The notes beneath the pieces were generated by a model. The model made no database searches and was not told the origin of the DNA. It saw nothing but the letters and a program-made list of their open reading frames with translations. Of a stretch of 14,872 nucleotides of DNA, positions 1 to 8,113 are shown one piece after another (position 1 is the stretch's first letter; every line of letters begins with the position of its first letter). The position numbers and the translations under genes were made by a program. Origin of the DNA: Clostridia bacterium (GTDB lineage Bacteria; Bacillota_A; Clostridia; Christensenellales; UBA1242); the NCBI GenBank assembly GCA_028701635.1, contig JAQVQJ010000014.1, positions 1 through 14,872 of the forward strand, given 5' to 3'.

Positions 1-1176
1 AATTTTAGCATACAAACTGGAAGAAGAAATGATATCATATAATATTTCTGCCTCTATTTCTTGAGAGTATGCAAAATCAAGGTTGTATTTATTTAAAATA
101 TCATTAAAGAAATTTTCCTCATTTGCTAAAACCGTAAAAAGTTGAATCGGGTATTGATAAATTTCAGTTGATTTTTGAGAGTTATCACGATATGCTGTAA
201 TTATCTCGTCAGTGCTAAAATTACAGCCTGTCAATCGTTCCGCAAACTCTACTACTCTATTATTACTTGCAAGACTACCATCCCCCAAAGTTGCAGACGT
301 TAGAATAAATTGAGGTTTCTTTTCTACATTTATCCTACCTTTTAACCTTCCCATTAAAAATGCAGTTTCAATACCAGTTGCCCCAGAATAAACGTGTGCC
401 TCGTCCAAAACGACAAACTTAAAATTAGAATTACTGAATATTGAATCATCTCCTGGTCGAAAAAGCATGTGTTCCAACATTGCATAGTTTGTAAACAAAA
501 TATGGGGAGGGTGTTCTTTCATCCTTTCACGAGAAAGTTCCTCATTAGGAAGACTCTCTCTTAATTCCGGATATTTCTCGTTGTCATACATTGCTTTATA
601 AAGCTTTTTCGCAGCCTCTTCTTCATGCAGTGTTCCGCCATTATAAACTCCAAAACGGATATCAGGGTATGCCATCAAAATTTCACGTAGTCCTTTAATT
701 TGGTCGTTCGCCAAAGCATTCATGGGGTAAATAAAAATTGCCCTAACTCCATCATTCAGTTGCCCTTCTTTCTTTTCTCGGAGCAATTCGTTGATGACAG
801 GTATTAAAAAGCAATTTGTTTTACCACTTCCTGTCCCTGTTGATACTACAACATTTTTTCCTGAAACAATTTTCTCAACTGCTTTTTCCTGATGCAAATA
901 CAAAGGTCGGGAAATAGGAAGTTTTGGTGGGTATTTTTTATTTCTTTCTAAATCTGTAAAAAGTGGCGATAATGTTCCGTTTTTAATCAATTCTTCAATT
1001 GATTTTCCAGACTTGAATGAATCTTTTATTTCAACGTATGGACCGTTAGAAACAGTTTTATCTAACTCTTCAAGTAGTTTTTTTTGCAGATTTTGATTAC
1101 GAAAATGAAAAGTAGTATTAATATATCCAATATATTCTTTCTTAATTTCGTCTGCTGCTTTTGCTGGATTAAACAT
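1..1176 (-). CDS. Large superfamily II DEAH-box helicase, DruE-like (N-terminal 392 residues; C-terminus beyond left edge)
   Basis: The frame opens at an ATG at 1176 and stays open to base 1, giving 392 residues. The first ~90 residues are a family-specific leader. The helicase core follows: Q-like segment RPLYLHQEKAV (90-100), Walker A TGTGSGKT (113-120), motif Ia-like YPMNALANDQ (150-159), PPHILFTNYAMLE (222-234), DEAH (258-261) and motif III TSAT (293-296). The YPMNALANDQ and TNYAMLE blocks are typical of the long DUF1998-type helicases of defence islands, including DruE of Druantia; that assignment is recalled family knowledge. The role is probably ATP-driven translocation on or unwinding of invading DNA. 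The ATG overlaps the end of the 934-residue gene by 8 nt, so the two should be translationally coupled. Motifs IV-VI and any DUF1998 domain lie outside the window. DrmA (DISARM) or DpdJ-type helicases are alternatives. Helicase identity is very secure; the subfamily is moderate. Confidence 0.9.
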   Translation of the reverse strand, partial: MFNPAKAADEIKKEYIGYINTTFHFRNQNLQKKLLEELDKTVSNGPYVEIKDSFKSGKSIEELIKNGTLSPLFTDLERNKKYPPKLPISRPLYLHQEKAVEKIVSGKNVVVSTGTGSGKTNCFLIPVINELLREKKEGQLNDGVRAIFIYPMNALANDQIKGLREILMAYPDIRFGVYNGGTLHEEEAAKKLYKAMYDNEKYPELRESLPNEELSRERMKEHPPHILFTNYAMLEHMLFRPGDDSIFSNSNFKFVVLDEAHVYSGATGIETAFLMGRLKGRINVEKKPQFILTSATLGDGSLASNNRVVEFAERLTGCNFSTDEIITAYRDNSQKSTEIYQYPIQLFTVLANEENFFNDILNKYNLDFAYSQEIEAEILYDIISSSSLYAKI

Positions 1177-3973
1177 TATCTTCTTCTTTAAATTTATATA
1201 AATTTATTACTTTGTATCTTGCTCTGTCGTTACTATTAATGTTACATAATCCACGACGTATATTATCAAAAATTAATTCGCCTAAAAACTCATTATTATC
1301 TAAATCATAACCTGCAACCAACCAAAATGAGTTATTACTTCTCATTTCTAATCTAACAGGATTAATTCTATCTTTTTCGCCATCCTCATTTTCCATAAAA
1401 TTAAGAATAATTATTTTATTGTCTTTTACAGAGGCAAGCTTGCCAATGTAAAACCCAAAGGATTGTCCATTATCTTGCTCCTCAATATATTCTAAATCTT
1501 GAATCATATATGTTGCATAAGGTCGTATCCAACAATTTTTTTCAACATCTGAAAATGCTGTACTTACTTCTTTAATAAAGAGTTTCTTATTTTTAAATCT
1601 AAATTTTTCAGGTATGCCAACTATTATTCTGCCTTCAAAAATAGTCTGATAGTTTTCCTCTCGTGAAAAAATATTTTTATCTTTAATTTTTACTACAATT
1701 TTATAAATATCTTCTTCAAATTTGTTAAGCTCTTTATTATACATTCCTATTTTTGTTCTTATACTATTGTCGCCATCACCTTTTACAATAAGAAAAAAAT
1801 CATTATCCCGCTCTCCGATAAAAGTATTTTCAACGTCCCAAAAAACTTTTCCATTTCTGTAAATAATTGGATTTTCTAAAAAATGTTCCTTAGTGGCAAC
1901 ATTGAAAAGTTCAAATTTTTCTGTAACACTAGAAAAAAAGACTGAAATATCTTTTATCCCGTCGTTAGTATAAATTGCTCGTCCTATTTCATGCTTTCCA
2001 TTTTGGTTTTTGATAATTTCAAATGACTTTCCATATGCCTTACCATATATTTTAATTTCTTCGACTTCTTTTGGAATATCAATCTCCAATAAGTCCCCAT
2101 TAACCAAAAAATCTTTAAACCATAATTTTCTGTTAATGGGCTCTTTATGCCATTCTCTGCCGTCTATTCGCCATCTGAAATAAGGAATTTTAATTACCAA
2201 TATGCCGTCCTTTATTGGGAATTTTATCTCGTTATCTTGGTCGGTCCAAGTTAGTTCATTGATTTCATTATCATTTGAGATAACTACCTTACGTTCACTG
2301 TGTCCAAAATAAAATAACTTGTTAAATTGTATGCTAAAATTAGGAAAAGCAATAATAGTTTCAGAAAAAAGTGTTGCTTCTTTTTCATAAGAATATAAAG
2401 AAATTTCAATCGGTTCGTTTTTAGAAATTAACCCCATTGCTTTAAGTCCAAATTGGTAGCAGTTATTTTCTAATTGTTCATATTTAAGATTTAGTAATTT
2501 ATAAGATTTCCTATCAATTCTTAATTCTAAAGCTTTTAAATTAAAATTTATAGGCACCATTAGTTTTACACTATTACCATAGACAACGCAAGAAATATCA
2601 TCTAGTAGCCATTCAACATCCGTTAAGCTTCCTATCAAACAAGCACTATTACCTAGTTTTGCAGCCGTTTCTTTATTAACAAAAAAAACCTGCTTGATAT
2701 CACCTGTTAAATTTTCGCCTGCTATTGGATAAATATTGTAAAGATTAATGCTATAGGTTGTTAATTCCGCAGGGGTGCTTTTTAATGAATCTATATCTTT
2801 TGAATAAACGAAGTAATTTGTTGGTTTATTAATTTGGCTAAAAATTTCATTTTCTCCATCGAATAAAATAAATTCTCTATTAAGGGTTGTCGTTTTGTTT
2901 TTTTCTGAATCAAAAATAACTTCTTTATTTTCTGTTATTACAATCCTAATATTTATTAAGGCACATCTTTTTAGTAAATCATTCACTTCAAATTCCTTTT
3001 GCTTTGTAGCAACAACTAATTCGCCTCGTTTTGTACTCATTTCTTCTGAACAAATGTGGTTTCCGTTTACATAAATCTTAAGCCAAAGTGTGTTTTTATC
3101 ATCATCTAGCCTGATTGAAGGTATACAGAGGAAGACGTCTTTGTCATTTCTTATGTATTTTACAACAATATTTTGTTTTGAAACTGTTGAAACTCTTTTC
3201 TTTAGTATAGTTTCATCAGACATCTTTTCCGTTTCTGTTTTGTTTTTCCACCATTCAAGAATATACCTATCTAATCTAGTGCTTTCTAAAACTTTCTCTT
3301 TATTAAACAATTTATTTATTTGATAGAATGTATCTTTAATAAATTCAACAAAATCAGCGGACAAATCTTCATTCAGTGCGAAAGATCTCAAACCAATTTT
3401 AATTGAATATGCGCTTGAACCAATAGACACTTTCTTATCTTCACTATATCCACCACCTAAAACATTTTTCATTTGTTCTGCAACTTTCAAACAAAGCCAT
3501 TCATCATCACTTGTAAAACCAAAATCCAAATCTTTTTTGAAAATATTATAACAAAGGTCAAAGAATGAATAGACACTATTTTTTGGTGCATACGAATGCA
3601 TCATCAGGGTTGCATAGTAATTTTGCCCACTTGTTACTACAGGAATGATGGAATTTTTACCCAGCCAACTAATTACATTTCTATATTTTTGACATAGAAG
3701 TTGATCAATCTCTGAACCAAATAAGGTTTTAAACACATAATCCCAATATCCCCTATTTTCTTCATCATTTTCCGTAGTATCGGACTGCTTCCATCGTTTG
3801 GCAATTTCTACAAGGGTGGCAAATATGAGTTTATAAGATTTTTTTTCAAATTTATCACCTAATGCACCAACAGAATCGACCATCAGCGAATATTCATTTT
3901 CGGTAAAATCGTGGTTACCTATTAATGTTTTTTCGTTGAATACTTGTTCTACACATTGAAGAATATTATTCAT
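1169..3973 (-). CDS. 934-residue protein of unknown function, partner of the helicase (DruH-like candidate)
   Basis: I do not recognise a named domain. Residues 1-240 look mostly helical, ending near LDRYILEWWKN. The remainder (about 270-930) is rich in alternating hydrophobic and charged strands, for example WLKIYVNG and REFILFDGENEIF, consistent with tandem beta-sandwich or beta-barrel domains. There is no signal peptide, membrane span, Walker motif or nuclease motif that I can see. The ATG start at 3973 is supported by a clear Shine-Dalgarno AAGGA 7 nt upstream, unusual here because most neighbours lack one. The stop overlaps the helicase start by 8 nt. A large fold-unknown protein coupled to a DruE-type helicase is the layout of Druantia type III (DruH-DruE), so a sensor or scaffold role for the helicase is my inference. 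Other helicase-partner systems are possible. Confidence 0.85.
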   Translation of the reverse strand: MNNILQCVEQVFNEKTLIGNHDFTENEYSLMVDSVGALGDKFEKKSYKLIFATLVEIAKRWKQSDTTENDEENRGYWDYVFKTLFGSEIDQLLCQKYRNVISWLGKNSIIPVVTSGQNYYATLMMHSYAPKNSVYSFFDLCYNIFKKDLDFGFTSDDEWLCLKVAEQMKNVLGGGYSEDKKVSIGSSAYSIKIGLRSFALNEDLSADFVEFIKDTFYQINKLFNKEKVLESTRLDRYILEWWKNKTETEKMSDETILKKRVSTVSKQNIVVKYIRNDKDVFLCIPSIRLDDDKNTLWLKIYVNGNHICSEEMSTKRGELVVATKQKEFEVNDLLKRCALINIRIVITENKEVIFDSEKNKTTTLNREFILFDGENEIFSQINKPTNYFVYSKDIDSLKSTPAELTTYSINLYNIYPIAGENLTGDIKQVFFVNKETAAKLGNSACLIGSLTDVEWLLDDISCVVYGNSVKLMVPINFNLKALELRIDRKSYKLLNLKYEQLENNCYQFGLKAMGLISKNEPIEISLYSYEKEATLFSETIIAFPNFSIQFNKLFYFGHSERKVVISNDNEINELTWTDQDNEIKFPIKDGILVIKIPYFRWRIDGREWHKEPINRKLWFKDFLVNGDLLEIDIPKEVEEIKIYGKAYGKSFEIIKNQNGKHEIGRAIYTNDGIKDISVFFSSVTEKFELFNVATKEHFLENPIIYRNGKVFWDVENTFIGERDNDFFLIVKGDGDNSIRTKIGMYNKELNKFEEDIYKIVVKIKDKNIFSREENYQTIFEGRIIVGIPEKFRFKNKKLFIKEVSTAFSDVEKNCWIRPYATYMIQDLEYIEEQDNGQSFGFYIGKLASVKDNKIIILNFMENEDGEKDRINPVRLEMRSNNSFWLVAGYDLDNNEFLGELIFDNIRRGLCNINSNDRARYKVINLYKFKEEDNV

Positions 3974-3980
3974 ATTGGTG

Positions 3981-3985
3981 TCCTT
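3981..3985 (-). promoter_or_regulatory. Shine-Dalgarno site of the 934-residue gene
   Basis: On the minus strand AAGGA lies 7 nt before the ATG at 3973. It fixes that start and stands out because the other starts in the window have weak or no Shine-Dalgarno sequence, as is common in Bacteroidota. It lies at the very edge of the small 66-codon ORF and overlaps none of its codons. Confidence 0.6.
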
Positions 3986-3986
3986 C

Positions 3987-4187
3987 TTAGGTATGTTTTA
4001 ATTTTGGCACTGTTGCTTTCTTTATAGCTTGCCCATAACTGAGAAAGATTGAAGTTCGGGCTGGCTTTAATAGCACCTTTCCTGAAAGCAAACCACTACT
4101 GTTAGCAAATATAACAAATATTTCAAAAGGCACAGTCTGACCGCCTGACGCTAAGCCGAAGTTAGTTGCTGCCTTTCTAAATTTCAT
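3987..4187 (-). CDS. Doubtful 66-codon ORF, probably part of an intergenic repeat element
   Basis: An ATG-started frame of 66 residues fills the 225-bp gap between the Shedu-like nuclease and the 934-residue gene. The stretch is visibly richer in G+C than its neighbours. It contains an 8-bp inverted repeat, TTGCTTTC at 4013-4020 against GAAAGCAA at 4084-4091. The predicted peptide, with segments such as SSGLLSGKVLLKPARTSIF, has no recognisable domain. It resembles peptides I recall being called as hypothetical proteins at many unrelated loci in Bacteroidota, which is how a dispersed non-coding repeat behaves. I therefore favour a repeat insertion or structured RNA over a real protein. The 11-nt spacing from the upstream stop would also fit an operon member, so I keep it at low confidence. 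Confidence 0.25.
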   Translation of the reverse strand: MKFRKAATNFGLASGGQTVPFEIFVIFANSSGLLSGKVLLKPARTSIFLSYGQAIKKATVPKLKHT

Positions 4188-4198
4188 GTCTATTGTCT

Positions 4199-5311
4199 TT
4201 AATTTTTAGTTGCTTCTAAATACTTTGTATAGCGTTTTTTTGTTTTTGCTAAAAATTCCTGATATGTCTTAATTTCAACATTTCGCCTATTTTCCAAAAT
4301 GTCTCGAGCTTCACTGGATATTTTGTTACCAATCAGAATAACTGAAATTGGTTTGTATGATTCAGACTTGTAATATTTAATTATTCTCAAATATAGTTCT
4401 GCTTGGTCTAACTCGTCCTTTTTTAATTCAACTTTTGGTCTTTTAAGTTCAAGTATAATGAGTTTGTTTTCAAAGTCAACACAAGCAAAATCAGGTCTTT
4501 TTAGTTTGTATTTTTTGTGCTTTCTTTCAATTTCGTCTCCTATAAAAGTTCTGAGTGTTTGATTAGATTGCGCAATCCAATATTGTTCGTCTATTAACCA
4601 CATATTTTTCTCTAACAACCTATGTATTGATTTGTCAGTGTTTATCTCATATGTTTTTTCATCTTGAATCATAACTTCAAGATTTGAGATTGTGTCAAGC
4701 CGATATTTAACGAGATTAGTTACAGAAGTGATTTGAAGAAGATTATACTTTTCCATTAAATCACTCAGCTCTTGCATACTTTTGGCATCTTCGTTAGCAA
4801 TTTTTTCAATTACTTCCTTAAATGCTACTCGTATTCTTTCACTGCTATTAAGTATTGCCTTGTCAACTATTTTTATAAGTTGTAGTATGTAGTCAAAATT
4901 ATACCCTTGTAATTTTAGAGAAATGAATTTTTCTACAAGTACTGGATTATCTTCGAAAAAGTCAATTATTTCATCTGGTATTTCAAGATCAACAGTTTTA
5001 CATACAGTTGTCCTTTTCGAATCCTTATTTGCTTGTTCATTTTGTTCTTCGGAAATGGAAATATTGAAATTGGGTTCTACATTCCACTCAAGTTCTATGG
5101 CTCCTTTTAAAATAAGTTCTTGTATGGCTTTAAGTTGAGATTCATTTTTTACACTGAACCAATTCATATATTTTTTTAGTCTGATAAACTTTTTTGCTGA
5201 AATTTTATCTTCAGCAACATATAATTGCATCCAGCCGAATTTACCTGTCGCAGTAAATGTCTTTAAAATATTATTTCTGTCCTTAAAACCTAGTTCTTGT
5301 TTTTCTGCCAT
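4199..5311 (-). CDS. Shedu-like PD-(D/E)XK nuclease (DUF4263-type C-terminal domain)
   Basis: A 370-residue protein if the ATG at 5311 is used. A TTG at 5335 would add eight lysine-rich residues; I prefer the ATG because neither start has a ribosome site. The C-terminal third carries a restriction-endonuclease-like core, numbered from the ATG: LE-x-N-x-WLID at 233-241, RPDF with D274, a strand ending in ELKRP with E288 and K290, and Q303 in the next helix. This D…E-x-K…Q series with the N-x-W lead-in is the pattern of the SduA/DUF4263 nuclease domain of Shedu, which is also a single protein of similar length. Residues ~110-220 look like a helical linker and the N-terminal ~80 residues are unassigned. 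The expected activity is metal-dependent DNA cleavage. The family call comes from motifs, not a search. It may work alone or with the downstream helicase pair. Confidence 0.75.
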   Translation of the reverse strand: MAEKQELGFKDRNNILKTFTATGKFGWMQLYVAEDKISAKKFIRLKKYMNWFSVKNESQLKAIQELILKGAIELEWNVEPNFNISISEEQNEQANKDSKRTTVCKTVDLEIPDEIIDFFEDNPVLVEKFISLKLQGYNFDYILQLIKIVDKAILNSSERIRVAFKEVIEKIANEDAKSMQELSDLMEKYNLLQITSVTNLVKYRLDTISNLEVMIQDEKTYEINTDKSIHRLLEKNMWLIDEQYWIAQSNQTLRTFIGDEIERKHKKYKLKRPDFACVDFENKLIILELKRPKVELKKDELDQAELYLRIIKYYKSESYKPISVILIGNKISSEARDILENRRNVEIKTYQEFLAKTKKRYTKYLEATKN

Positions 5312-5480
5312 TTTTTTGTTTTTTTTAGATGTCAATTAAGGTTTCTAAATCATTTATTTAAGATTATTCACCGTATAAACCTTGATACAGTTTCGGGCTT
5401 TCTTCAAAATTGCTCCTTAAAAAGTATCGTAAAATTATCATTTTAATTTAATGTGATTAATATTTTTGTTCAAATTGTTT

Positions 5481-5561
5481 TATGGCTCTTTTGCCTTTTT
5501 TTTGGCAGCACGTGTGTTCGCAAAAGGCTAATTCCGATAAATCGGAACATGTCGTGCCATA
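5481..5561. repeat. Inverted-repeat element with a perfect 7-bp tight hairpin
   Basis: The ends are inverted (TATGGC at 5481-5486, GCCATA at 5556-5561). Near the centre TTCCGAT (5532-5538) and ATCGGAA (5541-5547) form a perfect 7-bp stem with an AA loop. A further imperfect pairing is GCTCTTTTGC near the left end with GCAAAAGGC at 5520-5528. The element looks like a dispersed palindromic repeat or a structured RNA. From memory, similar sequences recur between genes in Bacteroidota, but I cannot verify copy number here. Confidence 0.45.
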
Positions 5562-5586
5562 TAGTACAAAGCTTTAAGTTCAGATT

Positions 5587-5628
5587 TTTCAAAATTTCTT
5601 TCAACGTATTCAGTATTTCAAAATTTCT
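5587..5628. repeat. 13-bp direct repeat
   Basis: TTTCAAAATTTCT occurs at 5587-5599 and again at 5616-5628, a 29-bp period. It is AT-rich and short, so chance or local slippage is possible. There is no sign of a longer array. Confidence 0.35.
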
Positions 5629-5855
5629 GTGTGTCGGCCAAGAAAAAATTAAATCACCTATCGGTCGGCAAGTGCGGTCGGGATGTCATGTTAAGAGTTT
5701 GTTAAATAGTCGAACTTTATGCAAACTTCCTGTTGAGTTGCTACTGATGTGTCAGAAAGTCAAAGAACAGTCAGGATGTGAGAGGCTTTCAAGTAGCAAT
5801 GAAGTGTCAGTTTCGATGTCCTGCTTTCTGTTACTGTCAAGATTACTCTGCTTGT

Positions 5856-5998
5856 GCCCAACGGTTGGCTGCTGGGTAGCGGTGCAGATTTACCGTACAA
5901 TGTTTCGACAAATATACAAATGTTTCACATACGCACTACCTTTTCTATGAAAAAATGTCACTGCACTGCTACCCGCAGCGGGTTAAGCACTGGCCGTT
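5856..5998. repeat. Long-armed imperfect inverted repeat with attC-like ends
   Basis: The left arm 5871-5887 (GCTGGGTAGCGGTGCAG) pairs with the right arm 5961-5976 (CTGCACTGCTACCCGC) with one bulged T and one G-T wobble. AACGG (5860-5864) and CCGTT (5994-5998) close the structure outside this stem. The ends also fit the integron recombination-site consensus: GCCCAAC at 5856-5862 matches RYYYAAC and GTTAAGC at 5982-5988 matches GTTRRRY, giving about 133 bp, within the size range of attC sites. No integron integrase or cassette array is visible. A dispersed Bacteroidota palindromic repeat is at least as likely. The inverted repeat itself is certain from the sequence; the identity is not. Confidence 0.5.
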
Positions 5999-6101
5999 CG
6001 TCATACCACTTGGTTTTCAAACTGTGATTGGGATATTAAACTTGCTAAACTTTCAAATAACATTTTCCTCTGTCTTTGAGTGTCGCCTGTGGGTAGGAGT
6101 G

Positions 6102-6196
6102 TTTTAATTTTTCTTCTTAGGAGGCAAGAATATTTAAAAAATTTATTTAAGCTCTTTTGCAAACTTTGGTCTGCGTGTGGGCTTGTAGCGGTTTGC
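6102..6196. repeat. Hairpin-rich segment downstream of the DUF5131 gene
   Basis: An imperfect AT-rich hairpin (TTTTAA at 6102-6107 with TTAAAA at 6134-6139, CTT/AAG inside) is followed by an inverted pair GCAAAC (6159-6164) and GTTTGC (6191-6196). The second is about 30 bp past the end of the DUF5131 gene and could lie in the 3' part of the operon transcript, but no U-tract follows it on the minus strand, so it is not a classical terminator. The segment resembles an intergenic repeat I recall from other Bacteroidota, which is unverified. Confidence 0.3.
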
Positions 6197-6223
6197 AAAT
6201 GTGCTTACACTAGAGAATTGACA

Positions 6224-6952
6224 TTATTTTACAATTTCAATTACAATTTCAGGCATCTCATCGTAAATACGACCATTTAATACTCGTCCTGCTGCCTTTT
6301 TATTTTTACCTCCCCATTGTTTAAAGAAAAATGCTACATCTGCTTTTTGGCATTCTTCATGTATGCTTAAAATCCATTCACTTTTCATTGGTCTTGGACT
6401 ATGACCACTTTCTCCGCCGACAATAACCCAATCAATTTTTTTTAAGTTTAAGTTTTGTAAAGGACCGATTAATGGCTCAAGAGAAAGGAATTTTACTTTG
6501 GCTCTTGTCTTTCTCAGAAAGTCAATCCTCTTTAACACTTTGTCATTCTCTACAGTAACACCCATCCAAATGTTATGTGTCCATTTCAAATGTTTATGAA
6601 GTTCAAAAAGTCTTTCTGCTCTTTTTGTCAATACTTGAAAAACGTGCTGTGGATTGTCATTCATCACTTTAAAAACATCTTTGATAAAATCAAGAGGAAC
6701 GTCTTTATGAAATAAATCGCTCATTGAGTTTACAAAAACAATTTTTGGCGATTTCCAAGTGTAAGGAATAGATAATGTTTCAGGATGGGTTTTTACAACT
6801 TTAAATCCGTATTTGTATTTTTCTTGTCCCATTGCTTTTAATCTACGAGTCATAACTTCTGCATAACAGAATTTACAACCATCAGAAGTTTTGGTGCAGC
6901 CCGTTGTTGGGTTCCAAGTCATTTCAGTCCATTCAATAGAAGAGTTTGCCAT
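6224..6952 (-). CDS. DUF5131 (phage Gp37/Gp68-like) three-Cys-motif protein
   Basis: A 242-residue protein with the family N-terminus: [12 protein letters not shown], then C19-x6-C26-x2-C29 (C19, C26 and C29 in [15 protein letters not shown]). Later family blocks are VNSMSDLFH (74-82), WVIVGGESG (175-183) and FFKQWGG (209-215). The three cysteines suggest an iron-sulfur cluster, and the family has been likened to radical SAM enzymes, although the spacing differs from the canonical C-x3-C-x2-C. The substrate is unknown. The ATG shares one base with the TcmP stop (TAATG), so the pair is translationally coupled, matching the known pairing of this family with TcmP. The length looks complete. The last codons form a short tandem (EIVIEIV) from a 12-bp DNA duplication. 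Family assignment is confident; the biochemical role is not established. Confidence 0.88.
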   Translation of the reverse strand: MANSSIEWTEMTWNPTTGCTKTSDGCKFCYAEVMTRRLKAMGQEKYKYGFKVVKTHPETLSIPYTWKSPKIVFVNSMSDLFHKDVPLDFIKDVFKVMNDNPQHVFQVLTKRAERLFELHKHLKWTHNIWMGVTVENDKVLKRIDFLRKTRAKVKFLSLEPLIGPLQNLNLKKIDWVIVGGESGHSPRPMKSEWILSIHEECQKADVAFFFKQWGGKNKKAAGRVLNGRIYDEMPEIVIEIVK

Positions 6953-8097
6953 TAGTTAAATGTTAAAATACAATCTTTTGAAATTAAAACAGATTTTTGG
7001 TGAACCTTATTGTCAATAAAAGCGGCATTTACTTTTTCTTCAGTAACAAGTCTTCTCAATGCTTCTGTGTAGTGACTGCGACTATACAAACAACCTGTAT
7101 GATGATTCTCAAATAAATCATTCGCAGAAATTTTCACACCTTTATATTTGATGTATATTTCTTGTTTAAGTATGTCAATGTTAATAGATTTCATATCAAA
7201 CAATTCTTTTATTGGATTTTCATACTTTTTAGCATCGAATGTATAAGTATTGACACCATCAAAAACTGTCCCGACATTAGCAAAATCGTTATAAGTCGTT
7301 TTAATCAAATCAAAACCTCTTGAACCCTTTGTAAGATGAAGAATGTAATGACTTGTTGTATTTATATCTTCTTCCTGAAATTTAAAAGCAGTAAAATATA
7401 CTTTGCCCCCTAATATTGATTGATACTCATCTCCTAAACAATTAATAATAAGATTTAATCTTTCAGAAACGGACGACTTAAATCTCCTATCTTGTTTTAT
7501 TTTCTGAAATGTTGTAGGAAATAAATCCATCATAAGCCCCTCAAATTTTTCATTCTCTAACGCTGGATGGATTCTTTTCGTATTTACGAAAAGAAATATT
7601 TCGTTACCCCAATTTTTAAGAAATTCAGCTAATACATTTGTTTCAATTCCTTTGTAACCAAATGGATCAATAAAAAGCAATGAAGGATAATCATTATTTT
7701 TCCCATTGTGTGTATTACAAATTAAGAAGTCCGATATTGCTTGATTCTCACCCACAGTGCTTTTTCCAAAATGTGGTCTTTTAGGAAATGTGTTTTCAGG
7801 AAACTCCTTATAAAAATTTTGCTCCAATGCAGATGAATATTGATTATCATTAAAAATCATTTTTACGGACTGTCTTAAAAACTCATCATTTTTGCAATGT
7901 TTAGCAATTAAAATTGGAGTAGAAGCATTGCCATCTTCATAAATACCAGGGCCTGCAAATAAATCAATGTATCTTATCTCTTTAGGTGTGTGTTTTTTAA
8001 CTATTATTTTGCAATAACTCGGAAAGTATTCAGAGACAATACTTGCTTTAATTTTAGACGAAATTGTTTGCTTTTCAAAAAACTGATTTTCTTTCAT
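6952..8097 (-). CDS. tcmP: Three-Cys-motif partner protein TcmP
   Basis: A 381-residue soluble protein. [11 protein letters not shown] (41-51) is a Rossmann methyltransferase-like motif I, and [12 protein letters not shown] (140-151) resembles a catalytic D-P-F-G-Y motif IV. These two blocks, plus the adjacent DUF5131 gene, identify the TcmP family, named for its pairing with three-Cys-motif proteins. The C-terminal ~90 residues, with [12 protein letters not shown] and [13 protein letters not shown], look like a winged-helix domain. A SAM-dependent or nucleotide-modifying reaction on nucleic acid is plausible, but no substrate is known. The ATG at 8097 follows the upstream stop by 16 nt and the gene ends in a 1-nt overlap with the DUF5131 start. 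Its place behind a type III restriction pair and a HEPN-like gene suggests a defence-related role, which is my inference. Confidence 0.85.
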   Translation of the reverse strand: MKENQFFEKQTISSKIKASIVSEYFPSYCKIIVKKHTPKEIRYIDLFAGPGIYEDGNASTPILIAKHCKNDEFLRQSVKMIFNDNQYSSALEQNFYKEFPENTFPKRPHFGKSTVGENQAISDFLICNTHNGKNNDYPSLLFIDPFGYKGIETNVLAEFLKNWGNEIFLFVNTKRIHPALENEKFEGLMMDLFPTTFQKIKQDRRFKSSVSERLNLIINCLGDEYQSILGGKVYFTAFKFQEEDINTTSHYILHLTKGSRGFDLIKTTYNDFANVGTVFDGVNTYTFDAKKYENPIKELFDMKSINIDILKQEIYIKYKGVKISANDLFENHHTGCLYSRSHYTEALRRLVTEEKVNAAFIDNKVHQKSVLISKDCILTFN

Positions 8098-8113
8098 ACA
8101 TTTGACATTAAAA

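Larger units (their letters stand above)
5312..6223. other. 0.9-kb gene-free region with several inverted repeats
   Basis: No convincing gene lies here. Frames of 165 codons (plus strand, 5453-5950) and about 65 codons on either strand exist, but they have no domain, odd composition (many Cys, Arg and Ser) and run straight through inverted repeats, so I treat them as chance. The stretch is a patchwork of structured, comparatively G+C-rich segments: a hairpin element at 5481-5561, a 13-bp direct repeat at 5587-5628, a long-armed inverted repeat at 5856-5998, and a hairpin pair at 6102-6196. It separates the restriction operon from the Shedu/helicase cluster. It must hold the 3' end of the former transcript and any promoter of the latter; I found no clear TAnnTTTG box just upstream of 5311. 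Confidence 0.6.

Noticed and set aside
4106..4113. TATATTTG (minus strand) as a promoter for the 934-residue gene
   Set aside because: It matches TAnnTTTG but has no -33 partner, is ~130 nt from the start and such 8-mers are common by chance in AT-rich DNA.
5453..5950. 165-codon plus-strand frame
   Set aside because: It runs through two inverted-repeat elements, has no domain and an odd Cys/Arg/Ser-rich composition, and is opposite to all genes. Treated as chance.
6230..6252. Short tandem ACAATTTCAATT duplication at the end of the DUF5131 gene
   Set aside because: Only two imperfect copies, in frame and at the very C-terminus; not enough for a phase-variation tract.
6001..6280. Two ~65-codon frames on opposite strands (6001-6198 minus, 6080-6280 plus)
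   Set aside because: They overlap each other and hairpin repeats, one runs into the DUF5131 gene, and neither has recognisable domains or start signals.
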